A stretch of 64,000 nt of DNA from Bacteroidota bacterium (lineage in GTDB: Bacteria; Bacteroidota; Bacteroidia; Flavobacteriales; Weeksellaceae). Below the pieces are notes generated by a model. It saw only the letters and a program-made list of their open reading frames with translations, did no database searches and was not told the origin of the DNA. The stretch lies in NCBI GenBank assembly GCA_018902795.1, contig JAHIQD010000010.1, positions 1-64,000 of the forward strand, written 5' to 3'. The stretch's first letter is position 1. Every line of letters starts with the position of its first letter. A program made the translations under genes and the position numbers. Below are positions 32,403 through 40,560 of this stretch, piece by piece.

Positions 32403-33509
32403 TTACGCAGTAACCTTTACCAATGATTTAATGTGAATTAATTTCTCCAGAAGCTCGTGCCGGGAATCCGCTAAAACATTGATATGCCCCATTTTTCGGC
32501 CTGGTTTGGTTTCGGTTTTGCCATACAAATGAACGTAGGTTTGGGGGAGTTTCAAAACATCATCCAAACCTTCATACTTCACTTTTCCGGAAAAATTCTC
32601 TTCTCCTACCAAATTCAGCATTCCGGAAAATCCGGAAGCGTCGGTATCGGCAAGCGGAAGATTTTTTAAAACCCTGTACAGCTGTTCAAACTGAGAATTC
32701 GCGTTTCCTTCCTGAGTCTGATGACCGGAATTGTGCAGGCGCGGAGCGGTTTCGTTGACCCAAACCTTACCGGATTTATCGAGAAAAAGTTCAATCGCAA
32801 AAAGTCCCGGAGAGTTTGCCGCTGCAATAAATTTATTTACGATCTCCTGAATCTGAGTTTCCACAGCGGCAGAAATATGAGCCGGACAGATGTTGAAATC
32901 AAGTAAATTGAGTTTGGGATCTGCTATCATTTCGGTTACCGGAAAAGTTTTGGTTTCGCCGCTTTCACTGATCGCAACAATAACTGAAAGTTCTTTTTCA
33001 ATATCCACAAGACTTTCCAAAACTGAAGGAACGTTCCATAAACTTTCCAGATCTTCCACAGTTCTGATGACCTGCACTCCTTTTCCGTCATAACCACCGG
33101 CATTCATCTTCTGCACAAAAGGCAAAGGAAATTTCGCTTCGGATTTCTGTCTGATGATCTGAAATTCAGGGCTTGGAATGCCGTGTTTCTGATAAAATTC
33201 TTTCTGCAGAATTTTCTGCTGTATAATCTGAATAATTTCCGGACTCGGAATAACTTTAATGCCGCATTCACGCAGTTCGAAAAGCGCGTCAACATTGACG
33301 TGTTCAATTTCTATGGAGACAACATCTTTCCCTTTCCCGAAATTGAAAACGGTATCGTAATCATCAAAATTTCCGTGAGTGAAACTGGAAATGGTATGAC
33401 AGGGCGCGTCTGCGGCCGGATCGAGGGTAAACCATTCGTCATCATATTTCAACGCTTCCTGAATAAGCATCCGTCCAAGCTGTCCGCCACCGAGAATTCC
33501 GATTTTCAT
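32403..33509 (-). CDS. purK: N5-carboxyaminoimidazole ribonucleotide synthase
   Basis: An ATP-grasp enzyme that makes N5-CAIR from AIR, ATP and bicarbonate, feeding PurE. The 368 residues begin KIGILGGGQLGRMLIQEA and contain the ATP-grasp elements PFVQKMNAGGYDGKGVQVI, AIELFLDKSGKVWVNETAPR and HNSGHQT. Length is normal. It is physically separated from purE (27058-27558), although the two are often adjacent in other bacteria. A TAATTTTG promoter lies 54 bp upstream. Confidence 0.96.
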   Translation of the reverse strand: MKIGILGGGQLGRMLIQEALKYDDEWFTLDPAADAPCHTISSFTHGNFDDYDTVFNFGKGKDVVSIEIEHVNVDALFELRECGIKVIPSPEIIQIIQQKILQKEFYQKHGIPSPEFQIIRQKSEAKFPLPFVQKMNAGGYDGKGVQVIRTVEDLESLWNVPSVLESLVDIEKELSVIVAISESGETKTFPVTEMIADPKLNLLDFNICPAHISAAVETQIQEIVNKFIAAANSPGLFAIELFLDKSGKVWVNETAPRLHNSGHQTQEGNANSQFEQLYRVLKNLPLADTDASGFSGMLNLVGEENFSGKVKYEGLDDVLKLPQTYVHLYGKTETKPGRKMGHINVLADSRHELLEKLIHIKSLVKVTA

Positions 33510-33563
33510 ATTTTCACCTTTTTTAATGATTGTTGATTCCGATTCCTTTACAATCGGGATTCA

Positions 33564-33571
33564 CAAAATTA
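33564..33571 (-). promoter_or_regulatory. TAnnTTTG promoter of purK
   Basis: TAATTTTG on the minus strand, 54 bp before ATG 33509. The leader contains a GATTCC/GGAATC-rich imperfect inverted repeat. Confidence 0.45.
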
Positions 33572-33675
33572 CAAAAAGCAATTCTTAGCACATAAAAATC
33601 ATTTATTTATTTAAGATTTTAATGGAAACATATTTGTAGTAAAGGTTTTTATTTTTACTTTGCATCAAATAAACT

Positions 33676-34761
33676 ATGGAACTATTTCTCGCTATTTTTT
33701 CGGTACTTCTTATTGTGCTGAGTGTGCTTCCGTTTTTCAGAAACCAGCATTGGGTTTTCCGTGTTCCGGAATTTATGAAAATCCAGATTCTTGTTCTTCA
33801 GGGAATCGTTTTTACGGCGACGGTATTTTTCGCTGAAAAAGACCTGTGGTTCTGGATCGTCAATGCAATACAGTTCGCACTGATTCTCTATCATCTTTAC
33901 ATTTTAATCCGATATACTAAATTCTACAAAAAGAAAGCGGTAAAGAAGAAATCTACGGCGTCGGCTACGGTAAAGGTCATCTCAGTGAACGTTTATCAGT
34001 TTAACAAAGATTTTCATCTGCTGCATCAGCTGATTGAAAAATACAGTCCGGATATTTTCATCACGATGGAAAGCAATTCTGACTGGGAAAAGGCAAACCA
34101 TAAACTTGAAAGAGACTATCCTTTTACCGAGAAAATCACCCTCGAAAACACTTACGGAATGCACCTTTATTCGAAAATTCCGTTTGTGAAATCTACAGTT
34201 CACTTTTTCGTCGCGGATGATGTTCCAAGTATCGAAGCCCAGTTTCAAACTGCTGACGGTCATGATTTCGTAGTGTTTGCTGTTCATCCGCCTCCGCCAA
34301 GTCCTACGGAAGAAACCACCTCCAAAGAAAGAGACGGTGATCTGCTGTGTGTCGCAAAAAAAATCAGGGAACACCAGGTTCCGTCACTGGTGATCGGAGA
34401 TTTCAACACCGTGGCATGGTCGGTTACCTCCATACTTTTCAGGAAAACCAGCGAGCTGATCGATGCACGGGTAGGCCGCGGAATTCTTGCAACTTTCCAT
34501 GCGAAATACTGGTTTTTCCGGGTTCCTCTGGATCTGCTTTTCCACTCTCCGGAAATCTTTGTTGAGAAACTGGAAACATTGGAGTCCATCGGTTCCGATC
34601 ACTTCCCGATTCTGTGCGAATTTCATATCAACCTTTATGACACCAAACAGGAGGACGAGGTAAAAACTTTGAAACCTGAAGAGGAAGAGATTGTGGAAGA
34701 ACTTATTGAAGAAGGGATCAAAGAGGAATCGGACAACCGCGAAGAAATTGCAACAGAATAA
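33676..34761 (+). CDS. Membrane-anchored endonuclease/exonuclease/phosphatase-family protein
   Basis: A 361-residue protein with two to three N-terminal membrane helices (about 1-20, 36-55 and 58-78), a basic stretch KKKAVKKKS, then an EEP domain: VISVNVYQF, TMESNSDW with the metal-binding glutamate, VIGDFNTVAW and IGSDHFPILCEF with the catalytic aspartate-histidine. The last 35 residues are very acidic. EEP enzymes cleave phosphodiester or phosphomonoester bonds in nucleic acids, lipids or inositols; the substrate is not evident. The catalytic face may lie outside the cytoplasm. It is convergent with the DUF1543 gene. Confidence 0.87.
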   Translation: MELFLAIFSVLLIVLSVLPFFRNQHWVFRVPEFMKIQILVLQGIVFTATVFFAEKDLWFWIVNAIQFALILYHLYILIRYTKFYKKKAVKKKSTASATVKVISVNVYQFNKDFHLLHQLIEKYSPDIFITMESNSDWEKANHKLERDYPFTEKITLENTYGMHLYSKIPFVKSTVHFFVADDVPSIEAQFQTADGHDFVVFAVHPPPPSPTEETTSKERDGDLLCVAKKIREHQVPSLVIGDFNTVAWSVTSILFRKTSELIDARVGRGILATFHAKYWFFRVPLDLLFHSPEIFVEKLETLESIGSDHFPILCEFHINLYDTKQEDEVKTLKPEEEEIVEELIEEGIKEESDNREEIATE

Positions 34762-34767
34762 CTGAAT

Positions 34768-35316
34768 CTAAATTTTATCGATTCTAAGATATTTGACCTT
34801 CATGAAATTCACCTGGTTGACAGCATCAGATTTTTCTAAAACGATCGAATATTTCTCCTTCATTTCCTGAGGCAGAAGATCATTTACCTTAAAAATATCG
34901 TCAATATCCACTCCGTATTTATCATCGATATGGCTTACTGCACCAGCAAATCCCATGGTTTTATAAAATTCAGTCTGCTTGGCTCTTTTGATGATCGAGG
35001 ACATTTTTTTTCCAACCATCAAATGGCGCTCATGAAACTCGTCGAAAAAGCCCGTTTTATATCCGCCCAGATTGATAAAAAACAAGTGATTTTCAGTTTT
35101 GCCCATTTCTCTTTCTACAATTCTAATTTCATAGCCGTCGGCAAATTTCACTTCCTGATATGCATCCAGATGAAGTTCACTGCCCGCTTCCGGCCAGAAC
35201 TCTTTGATGTAGGGAACGAGATCTTTAAGTTTTGGGGCGATACCAAAGAACACATCGTGCTGTTCGACATTTCTGCCCTTTACTGCAGCTCCGAGAAGGA
35301 TATAAAATAATTTCAT
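34768..35316 (-). CDS. DUF1543-type protein
   Basis: A 182-residue cytoplasmic protein that I match to the DUF1543 family: MKLFYILLGAAVKGRNVEQ HDVFF at the start, then LHLDAYQEV and LFFINLGGYKTGFFDEFHE. No catalytic motif is recognised and no function is known. It is the last gene of the menF-linked operon, 3 bp after the VOC gene. Confidence 0.75.
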   Translation of the reverse strand: MKLFYILLGAAVKGRNVEQHDVFFGIAPKLKDLVPYIKEFWPEAGSELHLDAYQEVKFADGYEIRIVEREMGKTENHLFFINLGGYKTGFFDEFHERHLMVGKKMSSIIKRAKQTEFYKTMGFAGAVSHIDDKYGVDIDDIFKVNDLLPQEMKEKYSIVLEKSDAVNQVNFMKVKYLRIDKI

Positions 35317-35319
35317 CTT

Positions 35320-35697
35320 TTAAGCCTGATAAAATTCCAACGGCAGATCATCGGGATCCTGGGTGAAGAAAAATTTCCGGTCTGTAAATTCATCAATGCG
35401 GATATCCTCGCATTTCAAGCCTTTTTCCATGAGTTCGCGACGTTTTTCCTCAACATTTTTTACAGAAAAAGCAAGATGTCTCAGACCGCAGCTTTCCGGT
35501 CTTGAAGGTCTTTTGGGCGGGTTCGGAAAAGAAAACAATTCGATCACGTATTGGTTTTCAATTCCCAAATCGAGTTTAAAAGATTCTCTTTCCGGACGGT
35601 ACACTTCGCGCAGGATTTTAAGTCCCAAAACTTCAGTGTAGAATCTTTTGGAAACTTCGTAATGGGAGCATATGATGGCGATGTGGTGAATCTGCAT
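35320..35697 (-). CDS. VOC/glyoxalase-family protein
   Basis: A 125-residue vicinal-oxygen-chelate protein like YaeR/SMU1112c: IHHIAIICSHYEVSKRFYTE at the start (first metal histidine), then ESCGLRHLAFSVK and a FFTQDPDDLPLEFYQ end (third ligand glutamate). Members isomerise or cleave small thiol adducts or aromatic substrates; the reaction here is not known. Its start codon overlaps the menF stop by one base, implying coupled translation. Confidence 0.88.
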   Translation of the reverse strand: MQIHHIAIICSHYEVSKRFYTEVLGLKILREVYRPERESFKLDLGIENQYVIELFSFPNPPKRPSRPESCGLRHLAFSVKNVEEKRRELMEKGLKCEDIRIDEFTDRKFFFTQDPDDLPLEFYQA

Positions 35698-36671
35698 TAA
35701 TCCAAATATTGAATGTTACTGATAACTGCCTGGGATTTCAGTTCCGTTTCTATCCATTCTTTTTCTGGAGAACTTTCTGCGGTAATTCCGCCACCGACAT
35801 AGATTAATGCGGCATTTTTAAAAAATTCAGCGCAGCGGAGATTGACAAAATACTGCACCGTTTCTTCGGTTTCCACTTTAATATATCCTGCATAGAAATT
35901 CCGTGGATGCATCTCGAAATCATCAATAGCATTCATGCAAAATGCTTTCGGAATACCGCATACTGCTGGCGTCGGATGCAGTTCGGTAATAAGTTTTTCG
36001 AGATCATCTTTTTCGATTTTCGCTTTGAAATCGGTTCTTAAATGTTTGATATTTCCGGAAACGTGATCGTAGGTTTCAGATTCTTCCACTTCAGAAGTGA
36101 AGTTTTTCAGAATATTTTTAATAAAATCGGTTACCGGTTTCTGTTCTTCAATTTCTTTTTTTGTCCAGTTTTCGTTAACAGGAATTGTTCCTGCCAGACT
36201 CATGGTTTCAAACTGTGAAGTTTTTTTACTGAATTTTCCCAGAACTTCCGAAAAAGCACCCAGCCAGCATTTTCCGTCTTTGATGAAAAAGTACACGAAA
36301 GCATTGGGATAAGCTTTACACAAATTCAGAAAAGTTTGACTTAGACTGACTTTTGAATCTTTGAATTCGAGTAATTTTCTTCTTGAAATAACGAGTTTTG
36401 AAAGCCTGTTTTCTTTAATAAAATCAATGACATTCTCCAGTTTTTCCCTGTAATCAATTTCGTTTTCTTCACTGAAGTTCTGAAGTTCAGTTACTAAATC
36501 GACATTGGAAATCTCCTCATTCAAAAGATCAGCTAAAGGAATTTCTTTTATATTTCCTGTAAAACCGATCCTTTCCGACTTGTCAAAAGAAAAAAAAGAT
36601 ACAGGCTTCTGAGCCGAAATATCGTCAGTAGTGTAAATTTTTTCTGAAAAAGGAAATCTGAATAAGATCAT
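35697..36671 (-). CDS. menF: Isochorismate synthase (chorismate-binding enzyme)
   Basis: Turns chorismate into isochorismate, the first step to menaquinone. The 324 residues are shorter than the ~430 of E. coli MenF because the N-terminal part is reduced, as is common in Bacteroidota. Core motifs are KLVISRRKLL, SLAGTIPVNENW, ELHPTPAVCGIPK and the C-terminal GGGITAESSPEKEWIETELK. An adjacent menI-like thioesterase gene supports menaquinone rather than salicylate or siderophore synthesis. An anthranilate-type reaction is unlikely because no glutamine amidotransferase is nearby. Confidence 0.88.
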   Translation of the reverse strand: MILFRFPFSEKIYTTDDISAQKPVSFFSFDKSERIGFTGNIKEIPLADLLNEEISNVDLVTELQNFSEENEIDYREKLENVIDFIKENRLSKLVISRRKLLEFKDSKVSLSQTFLNLCKAYPNAFVYFFIKDGKCWLGAFSEVLGKFSKKTSQFETMSLAGTIPVNENWTKKEIEEQKPVTDFIKNILKNFTSEVEESETYDHVSGNIKHLRTDFKAKIEKDDLEKLITELHPTPAVCGIPKAFCMNAIDDFEMHPRNFYAGYIKVETEETVQYFVNLRCAEFFKNAALIYVGGGITAESSPEKEWIETELKSQAVISNIQYLD

Positions 36672-36726
36672 TTTGATACTATTTAATTAAAAGCATTCCA
36701 TGCGGAAAATTTTGTGCCCGCTTTTA

Positions 36727-37155
36727 TTAATTCGGTCTCGGAATAATATTGTTGGTCATCGTGGTATGATTGATGAGTTCGCCCTTTTCGTCGCGGATAT
36801 CGATTTCGGAAACGTGCATGGTTTTGCCTTTTCTGATAAATCTTGCAGTTCCGGTTACGGTTCCTTCTTTTTTGCTCCGCAAATGATTGGAATTGATATT
36901 GGTTCCCACCGGCACCACTTTTTCGGTATCCACATGCAGAACCGAAAGACAGGAACCCAAAGTTTCTGCCAGAACACAGCTTGCACCGCCATGTAAAATG
37001 CCGTATGGCTGATGAACTTTTGGAGTCACCGGCATTGTCGCGCTGAGCGATTCGTCCGTCACTTCAGTAAAAACAATACCCAGGGTTTTGCCTAAATTTT
37101 CCCCGCCCCAATTGTTGAGCTGGTGAAGAATTTCGTTCTTTTTATCGTCGGTCAT
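36727..37155 (-). CDS. menI: Hotdog thioesterase, probable DHNA-CoA hydrolase
   Basis: A 142-residue PaaI/MenI-type hotdog-fold thioesterase. The segment VHQPYGILHGGASCVLAETLGS holds the conserved HGG and the catalytic glutamate. MenI releases 1,4-dihydroxy-2-naphthoate from its CoA ester in menaquinone synthesis. Location 55 bp before menF in the same direction supports this reading; a general acyl-CoA thioesterase is the alternative. The naming is by context plus motif. Confidence 0.75.
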   Translation of the reverse strand: MTDDKKNEILHQLNNWGGENLGKTLGIVFTEVTDESLSATMPVTPKVHQPYGILHGGASCVLAETLGSCLSVLHVDTEKVVPVGTNINSNHLRSKKEGTVTGTARFIRKGKTMHVSEIDIRDEKGELINHTTMTNNIIPRPN

Positions 37156-37165
37156 ATTTTACAGT

Positions 37166-37732
37166 TTAATAGATTTTAGGATTCCATTTTTCAGGATATT
37201 TCGGTGTGATCTTTTTGTAATATTCCTCCATTTCCTGCATGATATCTTCGAAAGTCCGCGTTTCCAGATCTTCGACAGAAATTTTATAACCGAGGTGAAT
37301 CTGTTTGGTTCTGAAATCTCCCGCAGCCACTACGATAGGCACTTTAGCTGCAAGCGCCATGTGATAGAACCCTTTGCGCCACTTCGGCACCCAGCTTCTG
37401 GTTCCTTCGGGAGTAATTACCAGACTGAAATCTTCTTTTTTGAACTGATCAACCACAAATTTAACCAGGTCGTTTTTCTGAGAACGGTCGATTCCTACAC
37501 CGCCCATGGCTTTCACGAGAAATCCGTACCAGGCTTTGGTATGGTCATCTTTGATGATGACTTTCAGAGGTTTTCCCAAAGACCAGTAGGCCAAGTTTCC
37601 CAACATGTATTCTGCGTTGGCGGTATGCGGTGCCACCACCAGAATGCATCGGTCTAAATTGTTAACATCCCCTTCGAGGACGACTTTCCAGCCAATGATT
37701 TTCAGGATGAGTTTTGCTAAGAGTTTTTTCAT
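37166..37732 (-). CDS. PlsC-like 1-acyl-glycerol-3-phosphate acyltransferase family protein
   Basis: A 188-residue acyltransferase of the LPLAT family. Block I reads VVAPHTANAEYML, an H-x4-E where most relatives have H-x4-D; block III is ITPEGTRSW; GGVGIDR is block II. An amphipathic N-terminus should bind the membrane. It would acylate a lysophospholipid or related glycolipid. The acidic substitution keeps charge and may still be active. It is first of the run acyltransferase-menI-menF-VOC-DUF1543, 10 bp before menI. Confidence 0.85.
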   Translation of the reverse strand: MKKLLAKLILKIIGWKVVLEGDVNNLDRCILVVAPHTANAEYMLGNLAYWSLGKPLKVIIKDDHTKAWYGFLVKAMGGVGIDRSQKNDLVKFVVDQFKKEDFSLVITPEGTRSWVPKWRKGFYHMALAAKVPIVVAAGDFRTKQIHLGYKISVEDLETRTFEDIMQEMEEYYKKITPKYPEKWNPKIY

Positions 37733-37875
37733 TTTATCTGAATTAGACGAATTTTATCGGATTATTTTGAAATGTTTTGAGTGAATTTTCAGTTCTTTAT
37801 TAAGGCAAACCGTAAAAAAGCTTTTAGAAATTTCAACTTTTCCAGGGTCCAATTAATCCCGTTATTATAAACAAA

Positions 37876-37906
37876 AAAGTATAACCAAGTGTATTGGTTA
37901 TACTTT
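37876..37906 (-). terminator. 13-bp perfect terminator hairpin after a 20-codon micro-ORF
   Basis: AAAGTATAACCAA (37876-37888) pairs perfectly with TTGGTTATACTTT (37894-37906) across a 5-nt loop. On the minus strand it continues into T-rich sequence. It lies 26 bp after the stop of the micro-ORF; no other minus-strand gene is close enough to need it. Confidence 0.85.
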
Positions 37907-37932
37907 ACAAATATATTGAATAAATATCTTAA

Positions 37933-37995
37933 CTAAAATAAACTGCTTACGAAATCGATGATTTTCATTGCGATTTCAAATACGAACTGTACCAT
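37933..37995 (-). CDS. 20-residue hydrophobic, amphipathic micro-ORF
   Basis: ATG at 37995 to TAG at 37933-37935 encodes 20 residues starting MVQFVFEIAMKIIDF and ending VSSLF. The hydrophobic residues fall mostly on one face of a helix, with E7, K11 and D14 on the other, like small membrane-active peptides (phenol-soluble modulins, type I toxins). A TAATTTCG promoter-like motif lies 49 bp upstream and a 13-bp terminator 26 bp downstream, defining a transcript of about 160 nt. I do not recognise the peptide. The small transcript could instead be a non-coding RNA with a chance ORF. Confidence 0.5.
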   Translation of the reverse strand: MVQFVFEIAMKIIDFVSSLF

Positions 37996-38043
37996 GATTT
38001 ATGTTTTTAAGTGTTAACTGACAGCTGATCGAAATTAACAGTA

Positions 38044-38051
38044 CGAAATTA
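38044..38051 (-). promoter_or_regulatory. Promoter-like TAATTTCG before the 20-codon micro-ORF
   Basis: TAATTTCG differs from TAnnTTTG by one base. A second TTAATTTCG lies about 15 bp downstream (near 38030), so the exact promoter is uncertain. Confidence 0.35.
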
Positions 38052-38175
38052 GTATTTTTTTTAATTGAAATACGGTTTCTGATGTTAAATTTTATTAAAG
38101 TTTCATGATTGAGGAACAAGCGAAAAGCGGATTTTTTAATTGATTAAAGCCTCCGCTTTTGCCTATCCACTCTCA
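38052..38175. other. Intergenic region after the PspC gene
   Basis: It contains a long-loop inverted repeat AAAAGCGGA (38123-38131) / TCCGCTTTT (38152-38160) with a 20-nt loop and no clear T-run on the minus strand. It may be a weak terminator of the PspC gene. Nothing coding is seen. Confidence 0.35.
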
Positions 38176-39876
38176 TTATTTAGTTTTAATGGATATTTCC
38201 TTTTTGCCGTTTTTGATGGTAATGTTCACATCTTCCAGTTTGTTAAAATTAACTTTCATGGAATCCATTATCTTATCGGCTTCCTCTTTGGGCATTTTTT
38301 TACCGTTAATAATCACACTGTCCTTATCATTGGAATTGTACTGAATGGTAGAACCGTTGATTTTGATTTTATCTTTTTCAATTACCACTCCATTATCATT
38401 ATCGTCATCATTTCCATCACCATCCAAATCTCCGTCAAGATTCACTCCGTTTTCTTTCAGTTTGAAAACTTTTGTGTTCATTGGCACTACCAATTCATAA
38501 TTCACGTTGTAATTACGGAAACGGTGCGCGTAAGGATACTTCACAAAGTTCGGCAACAGAATTTTATTGTTTTCAATTTCTACCGGGACATTTAACTGAA
38601 TTGGAACGTTGTAGCCTTTACCTTCTTTTTTAATGATTAAATAAGGTGCTTTCACGTCGGCTTTTCTGGTGACGTCAACGTAAGGATAATCTTCTTCATA
38701 GACGTCTTTTTTGTTGGAATAAATATCGTCGTCATATGCGGTGAAGTTCTGCGGAATAACCACTTGTTTCACATCGACATACAAGCTGTCTGAAGTTGTG
38801 TTCACCGCTACATTTTCGGTATCTTCTTTATGTCCTTTATAGATCATGTCTTTTTTGGCCATGTTGATTCCGAAGTATGTTCCGAAAGCCAAAAGGATTA
38901 AAAATAAGGCTCCTACGACATATCCTACGTTTCTCAGCTGTGTTTTAGGAGAAATTAATTTAATGGAAAGCAGGCTGAAAAGCAATGCCGGAATCAGGGT
39001 TCCAATAAGCATCATTCCGTACAATACGTTGCTCATTCCGTCATCTTCGAAAAGAAAATTGAATTCTCTCATCGGCGGCAAGTCTGAATTTCCTCCGAAA
39101 AGACCGAAGATGAAAAACGCGCCCACAATACATCCAATTGCCATGAATCCGAAGATTCCTCCTAACACATAACGGATGACATTCCAGAGTCCGCTTCCTG
39201 CATTGGTGATATAAGGCTTGTTTTCGTTGTAGATCTCTCCGACTCTCTGGGTAGATTCATTGGCAAACTGTACCAGCTTGTTTGATTCGTTTTTCAGATT
39301 ATCGAAGTTCATAGGCTTTCCCTTCATTTTAAGAAAATCGGTTGCAGTTTCGGCTTTAGGCAAAACGATCCACAGGATACCGTAAATCAGAATGATCAAA
39401 GAAGTTGAAATGGCGGCAGTGAAAACTCCCAGAACCGCAACACCCAACCAAATGGCACGCATCGCACTTACATCCATACCAACATAATGAGCCAAACCGG
39501 CGCAAACCCCTGCAATTTTCTGTTTTTCGGGATCACGGAAGAGCTGTTTCTGTCCGTTGAAAGTTCCTGAAGTTCTGTTTTCTTTTCTGCTTGATTTTTC
39601 AGAAAAGTACGCTTCTTCCTGTTCTTCGATCTGCTCAGGTTTTCCGATTTGTGAGATTACTTTTTCCACATCGGTATCATTGATTACTTCGCGTTTACCT
39701 AAAGCATCTTTGAAAATTTCAACCATTCTTATTTCGATATCATGCATTACTTCGTCCGCTTCATTGGCATCAAGAGAGCTGCGAAGCGCCGCAAGATAAT
39801 CGCTGAGTTTGATATATGCATGTTCCTCAATGGTGAAAGAGAAACCGGCGAGTCCTATTGAGAGTGTCTTGTTCAT
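38176..39876 (-). CDS. PspC-domain membrane protein
   Basis: A 566-residue protein. Residues 1-90 are a helical PadR-linked domain, about 105-165 a PspC domain (KIAGVCAGLAHYVGMDVSAMRAIWL), followed by several membrane segments to about 330 and a large C-terminal part (LPNFVKYPYAHRFRN; a D/N/G-rich DGDLDGDGNDDDNDNG near 475-490) probably outside the cytoplasm. PspC proteins respond to envelope stress. The gene starts 4 bp after a PadR-type repressor gene and should be controlled by it. The acidic D/G-rich stretch could bind calcium. Confidence 0.88.
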   Translation of the reverse strand: MNKTLSIGLAGFSFTIEEHAYIKLSDYLAALRSSLDANEADEVMHDIEIRMVEIFKDALGKREVINDTDVEKVISQIGKPEQIEEQEEAYFSEKSSRKENRTSGTFNGQKQLFRDPEKQKIAGVCAGLAHYVGMDVSAMRAIWLGVAVLGVFTAAISTSLIILIYGILWIVLPKAETATDFLKMKGKPMNFDNLKNESNKLVQFANESTQRVGEIYNENKPYITNAGSGLWNVIRYVLGGIFGFMAIGCIVGAFFIFGLFGGNSDLPPMREFNFLFEDDGMSNVLYGMMLIGTLIPALLFSLLSIKLISPKTQLRNVGYVVGALFLILLAFGTYFGINMAKKDMIYKGHKEDTENVAVNTTSDSLYVDVKQVVIPQNFTAYDDDIYSNKKDVYEEDYPYVDVTRKADVKAPYLIIKKEGKGYNVPIQLNVPVEIENNKILLPNFVKYPYAHRFRNYNVNYELVVPMNTKVFKLKENGVNLDGDLDGDGNDDDNDNGVVIEKDKIKINGSTIQYNSNDKDSVIINGKKMPKEEADKIMDSMKVNFNKLEDVNITIKNGKKEISIKTK

Positions 39877-39880
39877 AGTT

Positions 39881-40252
39881 TTAAGTATTTGGATGGAACG
39901 AGCTTTCAGGTGCGTTCGTCGGGTTATTGTTTTTGGTAATTTGGTTTACAGAATCTGTGAGGTCTTTCCAGGTATTGAGAAGTTCGGCGAGAAATAACTT
40001 GCCTTTTTCTGTAATCTGGTAGTACTTTCTTGGCGGTCCTCCTGTAGATTCTTCCCATCGGTAAGAGAGAAATTCGCCGTTTTTTAATCTTGTGAGCAGA
40101 GGGTAAAGCGTACCTTCCACTACATCCAGTTTTCCGTTTTTAAGTTCATCGATCAAGTCGGAAACATACATTTCTCTTTTGTCGATCAAGCTCAAAATAC
40201 AGAATTCCAGAATTCCTTTTCGCATCTGCGCTTTGGTGTTTTCTGTGTTCAT
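39881..40252 (-). CDS. PadR-family transcriptional regulator
   Basis: A 123-residue winged-helix repressor: ILEFCILSLIDKREMYVSDL, VVEGTLYPLLTRLKNGEFLSY and STGGPPRKYYQITEKG are the classic PadR helices and wing. PadR proteins often repress their own operon and a membrane-stress or efflux partner. Here the partner is the PspC gene 4 bp downstream. The TATCTTTG promoter (40327-40334) and a dyad just upstream (40348-40361) are the likely control site. Confidence 0.92.
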   Translation of the reverse strand: MNTENTKAQMRKGILEFCILSLIDKREMYVSDLIDELKNGKLDVVEGTLYPLLTRLKNGEFLSYRWEESTGGPPRKYYQITEKGKLFLAELLNTWKDLTDSVNQITKNNNPTNAPESSFHPNT

Positions 40253-40326
40253 ATTATATGAGGTTATTAATTGGTTAAATTTTGTGAAAAATCAAAACCC
40301 GGGTTCCGAACTTCAATCTTACATTG

Positions 40327-40334
40327 CAAAGATA
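40327..40334 (-). promoter_or_regulatory. TAnnTTTG promoter of the padR-pspC operon
   Basis: TATCTTTG on the minus strand, 75 bp before ATG 40252. An imperfect dyad, GTAAT-ATGC-AATAC (40348-40361), sits 13 bp upstream, flanked by repeated TAGTA (40346-40350 and 40365-40370), a candidate PadR operator. Confidence 0.55.
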
Positions 40335-40499
40335 TAAAATAAATCTAGTAATATGCAATACAAAGTAGTAAAAATATTTAAAAAATTTATATTTTTTATC
40401 TTCTGATGTATTGAAAACCAATCAACAAGTCTCATCACCATTGCTATTTTACGAATTTGGGAAAAGTTTCGCTGTAGCTATTTTTTTGGTATTTGGTAT

Positions 40500-40530
40500 A
40501 AAAAAATCCGTCTCATTGCAGAGACGGATT
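40500..40530 (-). terminator. Terminator of the secreted beta-helix protein gene
   Basis: A perfect 10-bp stem AATCCGTCTC/GAGACGGATT with a 6-nt loop, followed by T residues on the minus strand, 31 bp after the stop codon at 40561. Confidence 0.85.
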
Positions 40531-40560
40531 CATTTTTATTAAAAAATATTGTTCAAAATA

